Source of the DNA: Deroplatys truncata
Lineage: Eukaryota; Arthropoda; Insecta; Mantodea; Mantidae
Direction of reading: 5' to 3'
Assembly: GCA_030765065.1 (NCBI GenBank)
Contig: CM060976.1
Location: 56,962,539 to 57,026,538, forward strand
Length of the DNA stretch: 64,000 bases
In this document: one piece after another, positions 46,729 to 58,575 of the stretch
Numbering within the stretch: position 1 is the stretch's first letter
How the letters are laid out: the number at the start of each line of letters is the position of its first letter
Notes under the pieces: generated by a model
What the model was told of the DNA's origin: nothing
What the model saw: only the letters and a program-made list of their open reading frames with translations
Databases searched by the model: none
Made by a program: the position numbers and the translations under genes

Positions 46729-47250
46729 TCATATCTCTTTGACTCTGGAGTATAATACTGGCTCCATTTTCCATACCCAGAGGTAAATCGGCGCGAAACG
46801 TTCTTTGGAATGCCCTTGCTCGTGCAATGTCAATGCATAGTCAGCAATCGCTGTATACCTCTGGCCCAATAATTGTGAAGCTACTTCTTGTCTTGCAAGT
46901 TCAGCAGCTCTTTCATTTCCCTTTATACCAATATGATCCGGCAACCAGATGAGTTGATCTTCATTCTGTTCTACCAAGCTTGTGAGAATTTTAGGCAGTT
47001 TAAAACCAGTCCTGACGTTACCTTATGACTACTTAGAGCCTTAAGTGCAGCCTGGCTATGCAATAAGATAAGGCTCTGTTCACCAGTATAAGCCCTCCTT
47101 ATATTTTCGTGTATGCATTGAATAATGGCATAAATGTCTTTAAAAACAGTAACGTGTTCACCCAAGGGAAAAACGCTTTTTGTATCTTATGCCATGTACT
47201 CCGGATCCTGTTGCTGAGCCATCCTTTGAGCCGTCTGTAAACCACATTAC
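46729..47250 (-). pseudogene. LINE RNase H domain remnant
   Basis: Minus-strand frames in order: WFTDGSKDGSATGSGVHGI near 47200-47250 (the first RNase H motif, with its Asp), VFKDIYAIIQCIHENI, then SQAALKALSSHKVTSGLVLN CLK, and after a frameshift near 46975 DQLIWLPDHIGIKGNERAAE LARQ. The last is the WxPGHxGIxGNExAD motif of RNase H domains found at the end of I/Jockey-type non-LTR retrotransposons. The usual Glu in the second motif and the Asp before SQAAL are changed (KD, LLHSQ). At least one frameshift and one stop are present. No reverse transcriptase was recognised to the right. Confidence 0.75.
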
Positions 47251-49040
47251 TTCTTTATTTATTTCTTTCTTTTAGGAGTTTCCAGATTTGGTCTCTTGAG
47301 GATTAGTCACTTAATCTGGTGATTACGCCTGTGTTATTTTAAGCTCTTAATGACGCGCTTGTGCGAATAAGATTTACCGGCCATTGCGAAGGGTTTTGCC
47401 GGTAAGCATTTTAGTAACTCACAGCAAATTACGCTTCTAGTTTCTTTTACTGCGGAAACAGCTATTTCAAACCGTAAAATTTATGCTGCAAAGGTTAGCA
47501 GGTATAATAATTCAATTGTTATGGATTCGAGTGCCACGATTCATAATTAGTTTCATGCTTTATCTTCAAATGATCGGCAACTCGCTTCAATAGCTCAAGT
47601 ATTATATCACATTGCATTTCTCAGTCAATTTAAACTGGTGTTATCCTTTCAAAATACACCCACACATACCCTGAGAGAAAGATCTCATAGCCAACCACTG
47701 TAGCAGCCTGCACAGAATCAACAGCAGATATTGAAGAAGGGGTACAATTTCAAAAGGTAACGACCATCGCCCGGCTCTACGTTCTTGCAATTATCACCTG
47801 GTCATCCGCATATAGAACTGTATTCAAAATAAAATTCTTTGTCATCTGGTTACTTTTTATCAGGAGATGCCATTCCCTTAAGGCTTTATCTTTATAGAAA
47901 TAGAGTGGTTGGTTAACGGAAAGAAAATATCGGTAGTAATAACGTACGTGAGCCCAGAAAGTTCAGTGGTTCAGTATATGTTTGCTGAGTAAATGAAAAA
48001 GGATATTTTTGAGGAAAGAAAAGAACAGTTAGATATTTATTGTTGTAATCCATAATCGGAGAGAAGTTAATAGTGATAAAAGAATCACACACAGACAGTA
48101 TAAGATCTCCGCTGCCCCAACAATATCCTGAAATGCTCAAACTGTCCTAATCTGTAGTACCAAGAAGCTCCGCTTAGCACCTAGCTCCAACCCTATGAAC
48201 CTAAACATAGAATTTTACGCAAATCCACCGCACTGCCAGTTTTCCGTTCAAATTGCAGAATCAATTTACGCAAAATATCATGAACTCCAGCCCAAAAGGA
48301 GGCGCGTATGTCTTCCTTAATCTTGAATTTAACGAACTTATTTTTTTCTATATTTAAATTTAACGAACTTCTTTCCTTAAATGAGAGTTTATACGATTTC
48401 ATTTGAATCATAATGTGAATTTGTAGGAATATCTATAAAATGAATGACATATTGTACTGTTCAGGGATGGAACTCATTTTAACTCATGAAATACGGGATA
48501 TTGATGTCATTGATCCTTACCAGAGCATGTTATGCGTAAAATAAGCTTGCTGAGAAACATTCTCAAGAATTACGACATTCCCAAATAATTCTGTAGGTTT
48601 TATAATCAATCCCAATAGCTGCAAATGTACTGTTACTGAGACATTTAATACTCTCTTCCGAAATCAACTTCATGTATGGTCTGTGACGTTTCCACTTCAA
48701 AATTCCGTACAATACAAAAACTTACTGCGCCAATGAAACCTAAAATAACTTTGGACTTTGATCAATAATACACTGTTTATCTTGTAGTCAATTATATAAC
48801 ATCATAAGCCAGTTTTGAATACGCATAACTCATTATAACCATGGGCTGCAACCAGCTTCTCTCTCAGCGTGCTCTAGTATTATTGGACTTCATATCTCTT
48901 CAGTGTGGTTAAAATCATCGGCTCTTCCAAAAATCCCTACACAAAAACATGAAACAAGTAGATATACGTTTTCCCTGTGGTTTTTTGTTTCATATTTGAT
49001 GCTTTGCTTGTTTGTTTGTGGATCAGTGATGCACAAACGT
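47251..49040. other. Unassigned sequence
   Basis: No gene recognised. cagggatggaactcatttta at about 48463 looks like a lone hAT-type terminus; I could not find a matching inverted end. Confidence 0.4.
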
Positions 49041-49165
49041 TTATATGGCGGGTAGATTTTTAAACAAAGGGAAGGTCATAAAGCTAGCCAGTTCCTTTCT
49101 GAGCGGAACGCTATTCCAGATTTCAGTCGCCCGGACGCGACGCCCGCACAAAAGCATCCCATCAC
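49041..49165 (-). pseudogene. Possible LINE reverse-transcriptase C-terminal fragment
   Basis: A minus-strand frame reads GRRVRATEIWNSVPLRKELA SFMTFPLFKNLPAI and stops. The R(V/T)xxIWNS(L/V)P ... (F)xxFKxxL pattern is usual at the C-terminus of non-LTR reverse transcriptases. It is short, so family and extent are uncertain. Confidence 0.35.
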
Positions 49166-49721
49166 GGTTCACTGCTCCAGAAAAAAATCCCTCTATCGAT
49201 TCACTGTGTTAAATAGAAAAACATTTCATTTTTACCAAGTATGCATAATTTCTAAATCATTGCACGTGGCATCAGCGAACTTTGCTATTACAAATGTAAC
49301 AATATTCTTGATACTCAACTGAATACAAAGCACAGTGGTTTATTTACTATAATGATTGGTGTAACCACAGCAAGGTCCCATTGACGAAGCTGGAACATTT
49401 ACAAACACTGTTACAACATTTGTAATGCGTTTTGTGACTACCACATTTTGTGAGAGCTGGTGTCAGTGACGCAGAGGAGTATTTGTAAATTTATAGCACT
49501 TTATTTACAATAAATCAAAAGCAGTTTATCAAGTATATGACAGAATCCCTGAAGAGAACGCGAATAATTGGAAGGTGCAAAATGATGGATTAAAACTATT
49601 CTTATTGCGAATATTAATTCTAATTATAGAACATTTCTATGTGTACATACTAATGAGGATTATACAGCATTGCTAATAATTTTATGTTCCTTGCTCTATG
49701 TTCCTTTGAAGTCTTGCGTGT
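49166..49721. other. Unassigned sequence
   Basis: Nothing recognised. Confidence 0.5.
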
Positions 49722-50028
49722 TTGCTCCATGGGCTAGAGCATAGAGCTCTAGTTCCCGTCCAGGGAATGCGCCCGCGTTCATTTTACCCATTGGGGTGCG
49801 GATTTAAGTCCCGGTTATAGGATCGGTGCCCACTTAGCGTCTTGAGGAAAGTGAGGAGCCGCGGTAGGCAACATTATGGCTGGGGCATGCGTGATGCTGG
49901 CCACATCACCTCCTCATATCGTTGGATGATCACCTACCTCTGCTGTGCGTACGTGGGTGTGAGACCGGCAGTCGGGTTGACAAGCCTAGGCCCTCCACAT
50001 GCTGTAGCACCATGAGATTATTATTGTT
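49722..50028 (+). mobile_element. tRNA-related SINE family B copy
   Basis: Colinear with 22.62-22.95 kb (gctagagcatagagctctag, cggtgcccacttagcgtctt gaggaaagtgagg, gtgatgctggccacatcacc, gttggatgatcacctacctc, accggcagtcgggttg). It lacks one block of about 20 bp present there (gatcccggccacgg) and ends in attattattgttatt. Confidence 0.6.
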
Positions 50029-50825
50029 ATTAATGTTCCTTTTAATTAGACTGCATCGCTTACTATTGCAAACAGTTTGAAGGATTATATCTTCAAATGT
50101 ACTAGAAGTGCTGTAAATATAACTATTTTAGTTGAATAGCAATTCGTGCTTATTTTTGAACCGTATTTTAAACTCTGAGTAACGCGATGTTTTTATTTAA
50201 ACACTTGCTGTACCCATTTTTTTGCACAATAGTTCGCCGGATTAATTGTATCTCCTTTAGATTCTCTGCTTGAATTCTGGTGATTGTTGGATCTTGTGCT
50301 ATACTTTCTGAATTTTAAATAGCCTTATAGTCAATAATGATTTGGGTTGGTCTAAATAAATGTAGAAGAAATTAGTAAGAAATAAATGAAAAATAACAAA
50401 TAAGTCAAACCCTTAGTAGAAAGAATTGAGAGGACAGCTCAAAGATGAAAAAGCAAATATTGTATGGCCGAGGAAGTAGATCTTGCAAATTATAATGTGC
50501 AAATAAAATGGACACTAAGTAAAAAACAAATACATGCTTTGAGATTATCTACAAAGCGCGGGTCAAGTAATCTTTATTCTTTTGAATTCTATAAATGTGA
50601 TAAGGGACAGACAAAAACTCACTCCTAGAAAACATTTAGACCGGTTAAAATATACAATTTATGTCGAATTTATTTTTCGTAGCATTGGCCGATTGTTTTC
50701 CATCTTCCTCCAATCCAAACGCTGTTAACGATGCAACATTTACCCACTTTCTTTCAAACTTTAATCACTTCTTTACAATATTGCTGTGTAGATTTATATG
50801 ATATTTCGTCTCTAGACATAGTATT
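50029..50825. other. Unassigned AT-rich sequence
   Basis: No frame over 60 codons and no match elsewhere in the window seen. Confidence 0.5.
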
Positions 50826-51065
50826 GTAACGCGCCGGCTATGCCTTATGGTTATCAGGAGATTGGCGCCGGGCAGTGCAGAGATAAATAGAGATATGTAG
50901 CGTTCCCAATCTGCGTAAACACCAGATGTGCTATGGAGAGATAACCAGAATCCTCTGGAAGTTTCCCTTTTCTCCGCCTCTGGAACGTTCTAGAACTCTA
51001 ATCAGCTGCTATATAAGCGAGCATTCTCGCTAGTGTGCCAGTTATTATCTATAAACAGTAAAACT
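50826..51065 (+). mobile_element. LTR-like element (family Y), truncated
   Basis: tgtaacgcgccggctatgcc start, ggcgccgggcagtgc, attctagaactct-type words, and a TATA box at 51010-51017. Similarity stops shortly after the TATA box, where R1 sequence begins, so the copy is cut off before the minisatellite position. Confidence 0.55.
51010..51017 (+). promoter_or_regulatory. TATA box of LTR-Y
   Basis: tatataag followed by cgagcattctcgc, as in the two other copies. Confidence 0.5.
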
Positions 51066-51074
51066 ATTTTTTAA

Positions 51075-51270
51075 GTTCAGTATCTTCCGGGGATGCAATA
51101 CGAAGATTTTAAGAAGATCCCCTCACCCCAATCTACGCTTTACTTCGAAAATGTTTATTATTGTTTTATGTTCTCAAAAATGTCCCTAACGATTTTTTAA
51201 GGTGCTGCCCCTGTTCACTTGTTTCTCGCAGTGTCGTAAAAAGAGTGGTAATTTAAAGACCAGCAAAGCC
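51075..51270 (+). repeat. R1 fragment
   Basis: Contains ttcagtatcttccggggatg, then a jump to gttcacttgtttctcgcagt and aatttaaagaccagcaaagc, so it is internally deleted. It sits between the truncated LTR and a SINE. Confidence 0.65.
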
Positions 51271-51284
51271 ATTAACTTTTAAAC

Positions 51285-51553
51285 ATCTCTGTATCGATTC
51301 GGTCCGAGGTCCCGGGATCAAAACCAGCGGAGAGCCACGGAGCTTTTCGGGCGCAAAAATGCTTAGCACGGCTTTCTTCGGAAGGGAAGAAAAGGCGGTG
51401 GTACCGTGTCGTAGATTTACAGCACGTAAAGGAACCTCAAGTCTCATAAAAAAGGCCTCTGAGCAAAACTTTTGGGTCTTTCACACTCCATACACAATGC
51501 TGCGCTAAGAACCACAGTAGTCAAAGAGCGTCCACAAATAAAACTCAATTTAA
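51285..51553 (+). mobile_element. tRNA-related SINE family C copy
   Basis: Plus-strand copy with a worn head (gaggtcccgggatcaaaacc), then aaaaatgcttagcacggctt tcttcggaaggg, gtagatttacagcacgtaaa, aggcctctgagcaaaacttt, and the end ccacagtagtcaaagagcgt ccacaaataaaac. This copy shows the fullest 3' end. Confidence 0.65.
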
Positions 51554-51559
51554 TTATCG

Positions 51560-53110
51560 AATCAGTTTCCTCTAATACCCTTATAGCTACAATAGAATGT
51601 AAAATGATACTATTTCTGCAAATGTTTATCTCGATTAACATGAAGTAGATAAGAAAATAAGCTTTCATTTGAATATTCTGTAGAAGTTATATATAAATAT
51701 AGATCTGTGGGTAGAGAAAGTCATATGAGTATAACACATCAGAGAGACTTTTATTTTTTCTACTACAAAGTATAGTAGGTATAGTATGTATAGTAAGTAG
51801 GCGAAGTATAGCATTCCTCCCAAAAATTGATACCAAGATTTTACTGGAAATACATGTCTTGAGGCGCCCTAAACGCAAATAAAGCATTTTTGGAAATATA
51901 TCGTGTGTTTATGTGTGACTGTCTGTGAACAGCATAAATCAAAAACGAAAAGAAGATACCAAGTTACCAAGTTTAGTATCTTCCAAGGATGCGACACGCA
52001 GATTTTCAAAAAAATCAGCCACTTCCATCTACCCTTCACTTGGAACATTTTTACAAAATTTTGATTTTCTAAAAAACGGCTCTGACAATTTTGATTAAAG
52101 TGCCACATGTAAAAGATATTTACATGACAAATAAAATGTATATCGTGAATTTTCTGGGAATAGCCTAGGGAGTCCTCTTCAATCGGAAGGAATTTATGTA
52201 ATCTTGTAAAACTTGTAAATGTTAAGCAATAGACGAAAGCGTACCACACAAAAAATGTAGATCTCTTTAAAGCTCACAATTTACTTAAAATATACCGAGT
52301 AGGATGGATCAGGCAGTTGCGTCTGTGGCCCGCATACGGGAGATCGTGGGTTCGATTCCCGCGGCCGACCTTCCGGACCCACGGTTTTTTTTTTTCGGGA
52401 GATTTTACCGGGTCAGTATGCAAATGCTAAGGCTCATTGACTCCCCCGAACTTCTCTTCCCTCGTTCACTCATTTATCTTCGTCTTTCACGTTACAGGCT
52501 GATTCCGGTTCTGCGTAGGACGAATGCGAACATATGGCTTGCATGTTGGAATTTCTTTTCGGCCCCATCAAATGGAGGCCCCTCGTGTCTCCGCTGCTGG
52601 GTCGAGCTTTCCCCGGTCTCCTCCAGAGTGGACCCTCCAGTGGTTTGGTGAGGCTGCCTTCAGCGCTCTCCGGCTGGGTGGTCTAGCTTGTAAATGTTAG
52701 GGACCTCTGCGCGTCTCTGTTGCATACGTCGGCCGGTCCTGCAGCCCATACGTCAACTGCGGTTCCTTTATCTAATTCCGTTTTTCCCGAGGGTTAATGC
52801 ACATCAGATCCCTGTGTGGGTTGAGGTGTTAGGTGTCACCTCCGTAACACAATCCTAATGCTAATTCTGTTGAAAATAATTTTTTTCCGACATTAGTCGT
52901 TTCTGAGATAACCGTTATGAAACGTTCGAATTGTTCAATACTTGTCATTCTATTAAAGTCCCATCGATTTTCAATTGTTTCTCGCAATTGCATTGAGACA
53001 GCATGGAATTTTAAGGCCAGCGTATAGCGTCCAGTTCTTAAACATTTGGCTATCGCTGTTCTCTTCGATTCTGATTTTTTGGGTTAAAATGCAAAAATTT
53101 ATCTTATGCA
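51560..53110 (+). repeat. R1 copies interrupted by a SINE
   Basis: R1 3'-end sequence (51560-51740) runs into the hairpin module (ctactacaaagtatagtagg, 51755 onward), the attgataccaagattttact block and the main body to about 52290. The body resumes after the SINE at 52870 (ttctgagataaccgttatga aacgttcgaattgttcaata) to about 53090. Confidence 0.75.
52295..52868 (+). mobile_element. tRNA-derived SINE family A copy inside R1
   Basis: Head ccgagtaggatggatcaggc, box B gggttcgattcccgcggccg, a ttttt-rich body with ccgggtcagtatgcaaatgc, and an end cctccgtaacacaatcctaa tgcta. R1 is continuous on either side when it is removed. The flanks (ttaaaatata and ttgaaaataa) suggest a worn target-site duplication. 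Confidence 0.8.
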
Positions 53111-53739
53111 AATAGCAGAGATAGTTAAAATGAAGGAATATCTGAGCTGTAAGAGCAAATCGTTCTACATGTGTCCTAGCATTTAAACTCGTCGAAATAC
53201 TTCGATTTTAATCGGGTTACGCAGCAAATGCTAATCCTCAGCATGCCTTTTTTTATCCGTTTTATATTTGAGAGGCGGGCTCGCTGGTTGAGGTCAATTT
53301 GAAATTCCATGATAGCATGTGGCAGCTAGATGGTTCTGGAAACATCTGGTATCGCGACCCCTCTGAAATGCTGACCGAGGATGGCAAACACGGAGATCGG
53401 ATAGCTTGGGGGGATATGCGTAGATAACTTCTCAGCGAAATGGATATCGCAGAGGAAGAAAACTTTTCTGTAGTTGACCCTCGTTTTACTGGGAGGTTTT
53501 TAGTTTAGAAATAGTTCGAAATTCATAACAGGCTCTTGCAATTGGCAAGGCAGTTCACAATAACGACAACGATAATAATAGAGGTGTTCCCTGGATTCGA
53601 GAGCTAAAAATAAAGTTATATTATGGCCTGGCGGTATATCTCGATACTTCTGTAGCAAAACCAAAATCATCTACCTTGAGATTTTCCACCCATTTTGGCA
53701 TACCGACACTTAAGTAAGAGGTGAATAAATTCATAGATA
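53111..53739. other. Unassigned sequence
   Basis: No frame over 60 codons or known motif. It separates two R1 blocks. Confidence 0.5.
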
Positions 53740-56700
53740 TGGCGTCAGTCTTTTACTTTCTCTACGACGTACATAGTGTGCATTCCACACAAAAATTCGA
53801 TACCAAGATTTTACCGGAAATACATGTTTTGAGAACCCTGAATAAAAATAATTTTTACTTTCACTGATAAGTATGGTAGGTGGGGGAAGTATTGCATTCC
53901 AACCAAAAGATTAGATACCGAGATTTCACCGAAAATACAGGTTTTGAGGCTCCCTGTATCCAAACAAAGCATTTTTACTTTTTACACAACGTATAGTAAG
54001 TAGGGTAAGTATTGCGTTCCACCCAAAAATTCGAAATCGAGATATCACTGGAAATACGTAGTTTGAAGCCCCTGAATAAAAAAAATTTAGAAAAAGGACT
54101 GTGTGTGTCTGTGAACAGCATAATCCATGAACCAACGAAACTTGGTATTTATGTTCAGTATCTTTCAAAGATAAGACACGAAGATTTGCAAGAAAATCCC
54201 CCATCGTTTTCATCGAAAAATTTTCGAAAGTTTTTATTTTCTCAAAAATGGCATTAACAATTCTGAATAAAATATCATATGTTTTAGGATATTTTTATGG
54301 CAAATGAAATATAGAAACGTCCCCAAAAGTCCTCTTCATTCAGAATGGCTTTCACATAACTGGTAAACCGTAAACGATAGACACAATTTTACTACTCAAA
54401 AAATGTATATCTCGTTGAAACAATTTATGTCATATACATTTTTTGTGGCCTAAATCATTTACGAGATATTCCTTGTTATTTGTTTGAATTTTCCAATACT
54501 ATGCTTTTACGCAAATGGGAATTCGTTATGCGTTTTCTTTATGTGCTTGACTTGCAAAGAGAGTGGGATGTTCCACATAGCAACCAGCTCTTAAAAGATT
54601 TGACTATAGCTTAAAGCCTACCATATTCCCCTTGCACCTACAAGAAAATTAGGAATAAGATAGTTACTGCAAATGTTTATCTCGATTAACATGAAGTAGA
54701 TGGAGAATAAGCATTTGTAAAAATAGTTTGTACAAGAGTAGAGAAAAACACTGTGAGTAGAACACATCAGAGTTTTGGAAACATGTCCGTGTGTTTGTGT
54801 GTCTGTGAACACGACAACTCAAAAACGAATAGTAGGATAAATACCAAACTTTTCATTTAGGTTCAGTATCTTACAAAGCTGGGACACGAGGACTTTCAAG
54901 AAAATCCCCCACTTTTAACTAACCTTTACATGGAATATATTTCGAAAATTTTGGTTTTCCTAAAATGGCTCTAACGAATTTGATTAAAATACCATATGTT
55001 TAAGACATTTTTATGGCAGATGAAATGTATATTTTGAATTTTCTAGAAATATTCCCAAAAGTCCTCTTCATTCTAAATTATTTTTGCAGAGTGGTGAGCC
55101 GTAAGTGATTGACAAAATGTTAGTATAAAATGTAGATCTCCTTAAAACACACAATGTATGTCATATACATATTTTTTGTTGAGTGAAACATTTCCAAGAT
55201 ATTCTTTGTTTTTGTTTGAACCTTCCAACACTTACACCTTTTCTCAAATGAGAACATTATTGAAGATTTTCAAGAAAATCCCCCTATCCGAGGCTGCCCT
55301 TTACATGGAAGATTTTTCGAATTCCTTTCTTTTTTTTCTTACTTTTATTCATTTTGTTTTTGCAAAAATGGTTGTAACGATTTTGATTAAAATAACACAT
55401 ATTAAAGCTATTTACATTACAAATAAAACGATTATCTAGAATTTTCTAGGAATAGCCTGTAAAGTCCACTTCATTTGAAAGAAGTTTTGTATAATCTTGT
55501 ATAACTGGTAAATCTTAAGCGATAGACGAAAACATACTTCACAAAAAATGTAGATCTCCTTAAAACCATAATTTCTTTCACATAAGTTTTTGTGGCATAA
55601 GATATTTTTGAGATATCCGTTATTATATGTTCGAATTGTCCACTTCTTGGTAATTCTCTTTAAATTCCTGTCAACATGCACTTGTTTCTCGCGATTGCAT
55701 GGAAATGGTATGAACTTTTAAGGCCAGCATATAGTGTGCACTTTAAACACTGGACTGTCGCTGATCCCTTTGTATCTATGACGAAATGTGTAGTGTAGTT
55801 ATTTCTGCAAAGGTTTATTTGGATTAAAATGTAGTAGAGAGAAAAACGGGCTTTAGTAAGAATAGTTTGTATACCCACTAATATACGATAGAGGGTAGAG
55901 AAACTCATGTGTATGTATCACATCAGATTTTTACTTTCTCTACTGCGTGTAGTGAGTAGGGGAGCTGTTTTATTTCATCCAAAAATTCGATACCGAGATT
56001 TCACCGGAAATAAATGCTATGAGGTACCCTGAAAAAAAAAGATTTTTAGAAAAACTCGCGCGCGTGTCTGTGAACAGCATAACTCAAAAACGAAGAGTCG
56101 GTAAATACTAAACTTGGTATTTAGGTTCAGTACCTTCCTAAGATGCAGCACAAATATTTTCGAGAAAATCCTCTTCCTCAGACTACCCTTTACATGGAAA
56201 AGTTTTGGAAAGTTTTTATTTTGTAAAAAATGGCTCTAACGATTTTGATTAAAATGTCATATGTTAAAGATATTTGCGATACCAATAAAATGCATATCTT
56301 GAATTTTCTGTGAATAGCCCGTGAACCCCACTTCCTTTGGAATACATTTTATCTTATATAACTAGTAAACGTTAAGCGATAGACGAAAACGTACTACACA
56401 AAAAGTACATCACTTTAAGACAAATTTATTTCAAATAACATTTTTGAGGCATCCGCCATTTATGAGACATCCATTATTAGTGGTTCAATTGTCCAACGCT
56501 TCGTCATTATTTTTAAGTCCTGTCTACTTTCAGCTGTTTCTCGTGACGTCATGGAAGGAATATAGAACCTTTATGCCAGCGTATAGTGTCAAGTTCTTAA
56601 ACATTTTTCTATCGCCATTACCTTTATATCTATAACGAAATGTGTAACGCATTTGTTTCCGGAAACGTTTATTTTGATTAAAATGAAATGGGTGGGAAGC

Positions 56701-57340
56701 TAAACTTTCGTAACTTTGTATACCCAGTAATAAGCGATAGAGGGTAGAATATGTCATGTGAATATAGCACATCAAGTTTTTAGAAAAACGTCCATCCGTG
56801 CGTGTCTATGAGTGTGTGAGTGTGAACAGCATAACTCAAAAACGAAATGTCGGATAAATACCAAATACACAAAGATTTTCAAGAATATCCCCCACTGCAA
56901 ATTACCTTTAGATGGAAGATTTTTCAAAATTTTGGATTTTCTCAAAAAAAGACACTAAAGATTTTCATTAATATGTATTATATTTAAGACGTTTACATAT
57001 TAATTAAAATGAATATCTTGAATTTTCTGGAAACAGCGTGTGAGCTCCTTTCATTAGGAAGGAATTTTGTATAATTTTGTTTAACTAGTAAACCATAAGA
57101 CAGAGACAAAAATGTACTGCACAGAAAATGTAGACCTCTTTCAGACACACAATTTATTTCCAATAATATTTCCTTGTGGCGTCATCCCTTTCTGAGATAT
57201 CCGTTCTCATAGGTTTTTACACTTTTTAAGTATTGCCAACGTTTAGTTGTTACTAGTTATGCCATGGAAAGAGCATGGTAATTTAAGGCCTGTATATAGC
57301 GACTAGAGTTTAAAAAGTAGAGAAAGTCATGTGAATGTAT
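53740..57340 (+). repeat. R1 tandem block, about four units
   Basis: Units follow one another on the plus strand at about 53750-54770, 54770-55930, 55930-56775 and 56775-57340, joined through the end word gtagagaaa(g/c)tcatgtgaatgt followed by cacatcag and a T-run. The first unit carries the 5' hairpin module three times in a row; the third carries it once; the second and fourth lack it. All ORFs in the block are short and shared with R1 copies elsewhere, so they are not genes. Confidence 0.8.
53752..54090 (+). repeat. Triplicated ~115-bp R1 5' module
   Basis: Three successive modules begin at about 53752 (actttctctacgacg), 53857 (actttcactgataag) and 53975 (actttttacacaacg). Each continues gcattccacccaaaaattcg ataccgagatttcaccggaa with ttttgaggctccctg and ends in an A-rich stretch and a T-run. 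Elsewhere the module is single or absent. Confidence 0.8.
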
Positions 57341-57489
57341 CACATCGTAAATTATTTTATTAAGTGCTGAATTCGGCTTCAATTTTTGGTAGTATGCCTT
57401 CATTTTGAGAACTAAACTTCGATAGGAAAAAGTAGTGAATCCAGAACCCGAAGCACAAAAATTATTGCATTGGCGTGCTGGGCCAAAAA

Positions 57490-57763
57490 TTAAATTTAAC
57501 TACTATGGTCCTTAGCGTACCATTCTATATTGGGCGTGAAACACCGGAAGATTTGCTCAGAGGCCTCTTTATCAAGCTTGAGGTTCTTTTACGTGCCGTA
57601 AATCTACGACACGGGACCACCGGCTTTACTTCCCTTCCGAAGGAAGCCATGCTAAGGATTTTTAGTCCCGAAAAAATCCATCGCCCTCCGCCGGGTTTGA
57701 ACTCCCGACTTCGGGAACTAGAGGCTAGCATAGTAACCACTACACCGCGGAGGACGACGTGCT
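57490..57763 (-). mobile_element. tRNA-related SINE family C copy
   Basis: The best preserved head of the family on the minus strand: cgtcctccgcggtgtagtgg ttactatgctagcctctag, with box B ggagttcaaacccggcggag. Then aaaatccttagcatggcttc, gtagatttacggcacgtaaa, aggcctctgagcaaatcttc and a 3' end ggaccatagtagttaaa. The 116- and 84-codon frames over it are not genes. Confidence 0.72.
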
Positions 57764-57841
57764 GTGCCAGAATACGCATATGGAAATTGATTTATCATTC
57801 AAATAAAGTAGCATATACCAAGTGAATCAATTCCCTTAGGT

Positions 57842-58575
57842 GCTTTTACCTTCTCTATCACGTAGATAGTAGGTATAGAAAGTTTTGCACTCCATAAAAA
57901 AAATAGATACCGGGATTTCACCGGAAATACAAGTTTTGGCGCCCCACGAGCTAAAGAAAGCATTTTTAGAAAATGGTATGTGTGTGTGTCTTTGTGTGTA
58001 TGTTTACAGCATAACATAAAAATGAAAAGTAGGATAAATACCAAAGTTGGTATTCAGGTTCAGTCCCTTCCAAAACTGCGACACAAAGATTTTCAAGAAA
58101 ATTCCCCCAGGGCAAACTACCTTTACTAGGATTTTTCCTGAAAGTATTGATTTTCTAAAAATAGCTATAACGATTTTGATTAAAACAGCATGTATTAAAG
58201 ACACTTATATGAGAAATAAATGCATATCTTGAATTTTCTGAAAATAACCTGTGAAATGCTCTTCGCTCGGAAAAAATTTACACAATCTGGCATAACTTGT
58301 AAACTTTAAGGAAAGGCGAAAACTACCATATAAAAGTGTATCTCTTTAAAACACAATTTATTTCATATAACGTTTTTATAATATCCGCCATTTCCAAGGT
58401 ATCCGTTATGAATGGTTTGAACTATTCAATAGTTAAGTAATTATTTTATAGTCCTGTCGATTGTCATTTATTTTTCGCGATGTCATGGAAAGAGTATAGA
58501 ATTTAAGGCAGCATATAGCGTCAGTTCTTAAACATTTGACTATCGCTGTTCTCTTTGTATCTATAACGAATATTG
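57842..58575 (+). repeat. R1 repeat copy with hairpin module
   Basis: Starts ccttctctatcacgtagata gtaggtatagaaag and proceeds through gataccgggatttcaccgga, aagattttcaagaaaattcc and aaatttaaggcagcatatag. It stops near 58575, lacking the final end word. Confidence 0.75.

Noticed and set aside
48463-48490. Second hAT element
   Set aside because: Only one end-like word was found; no inverted partner within a reasonable distance.
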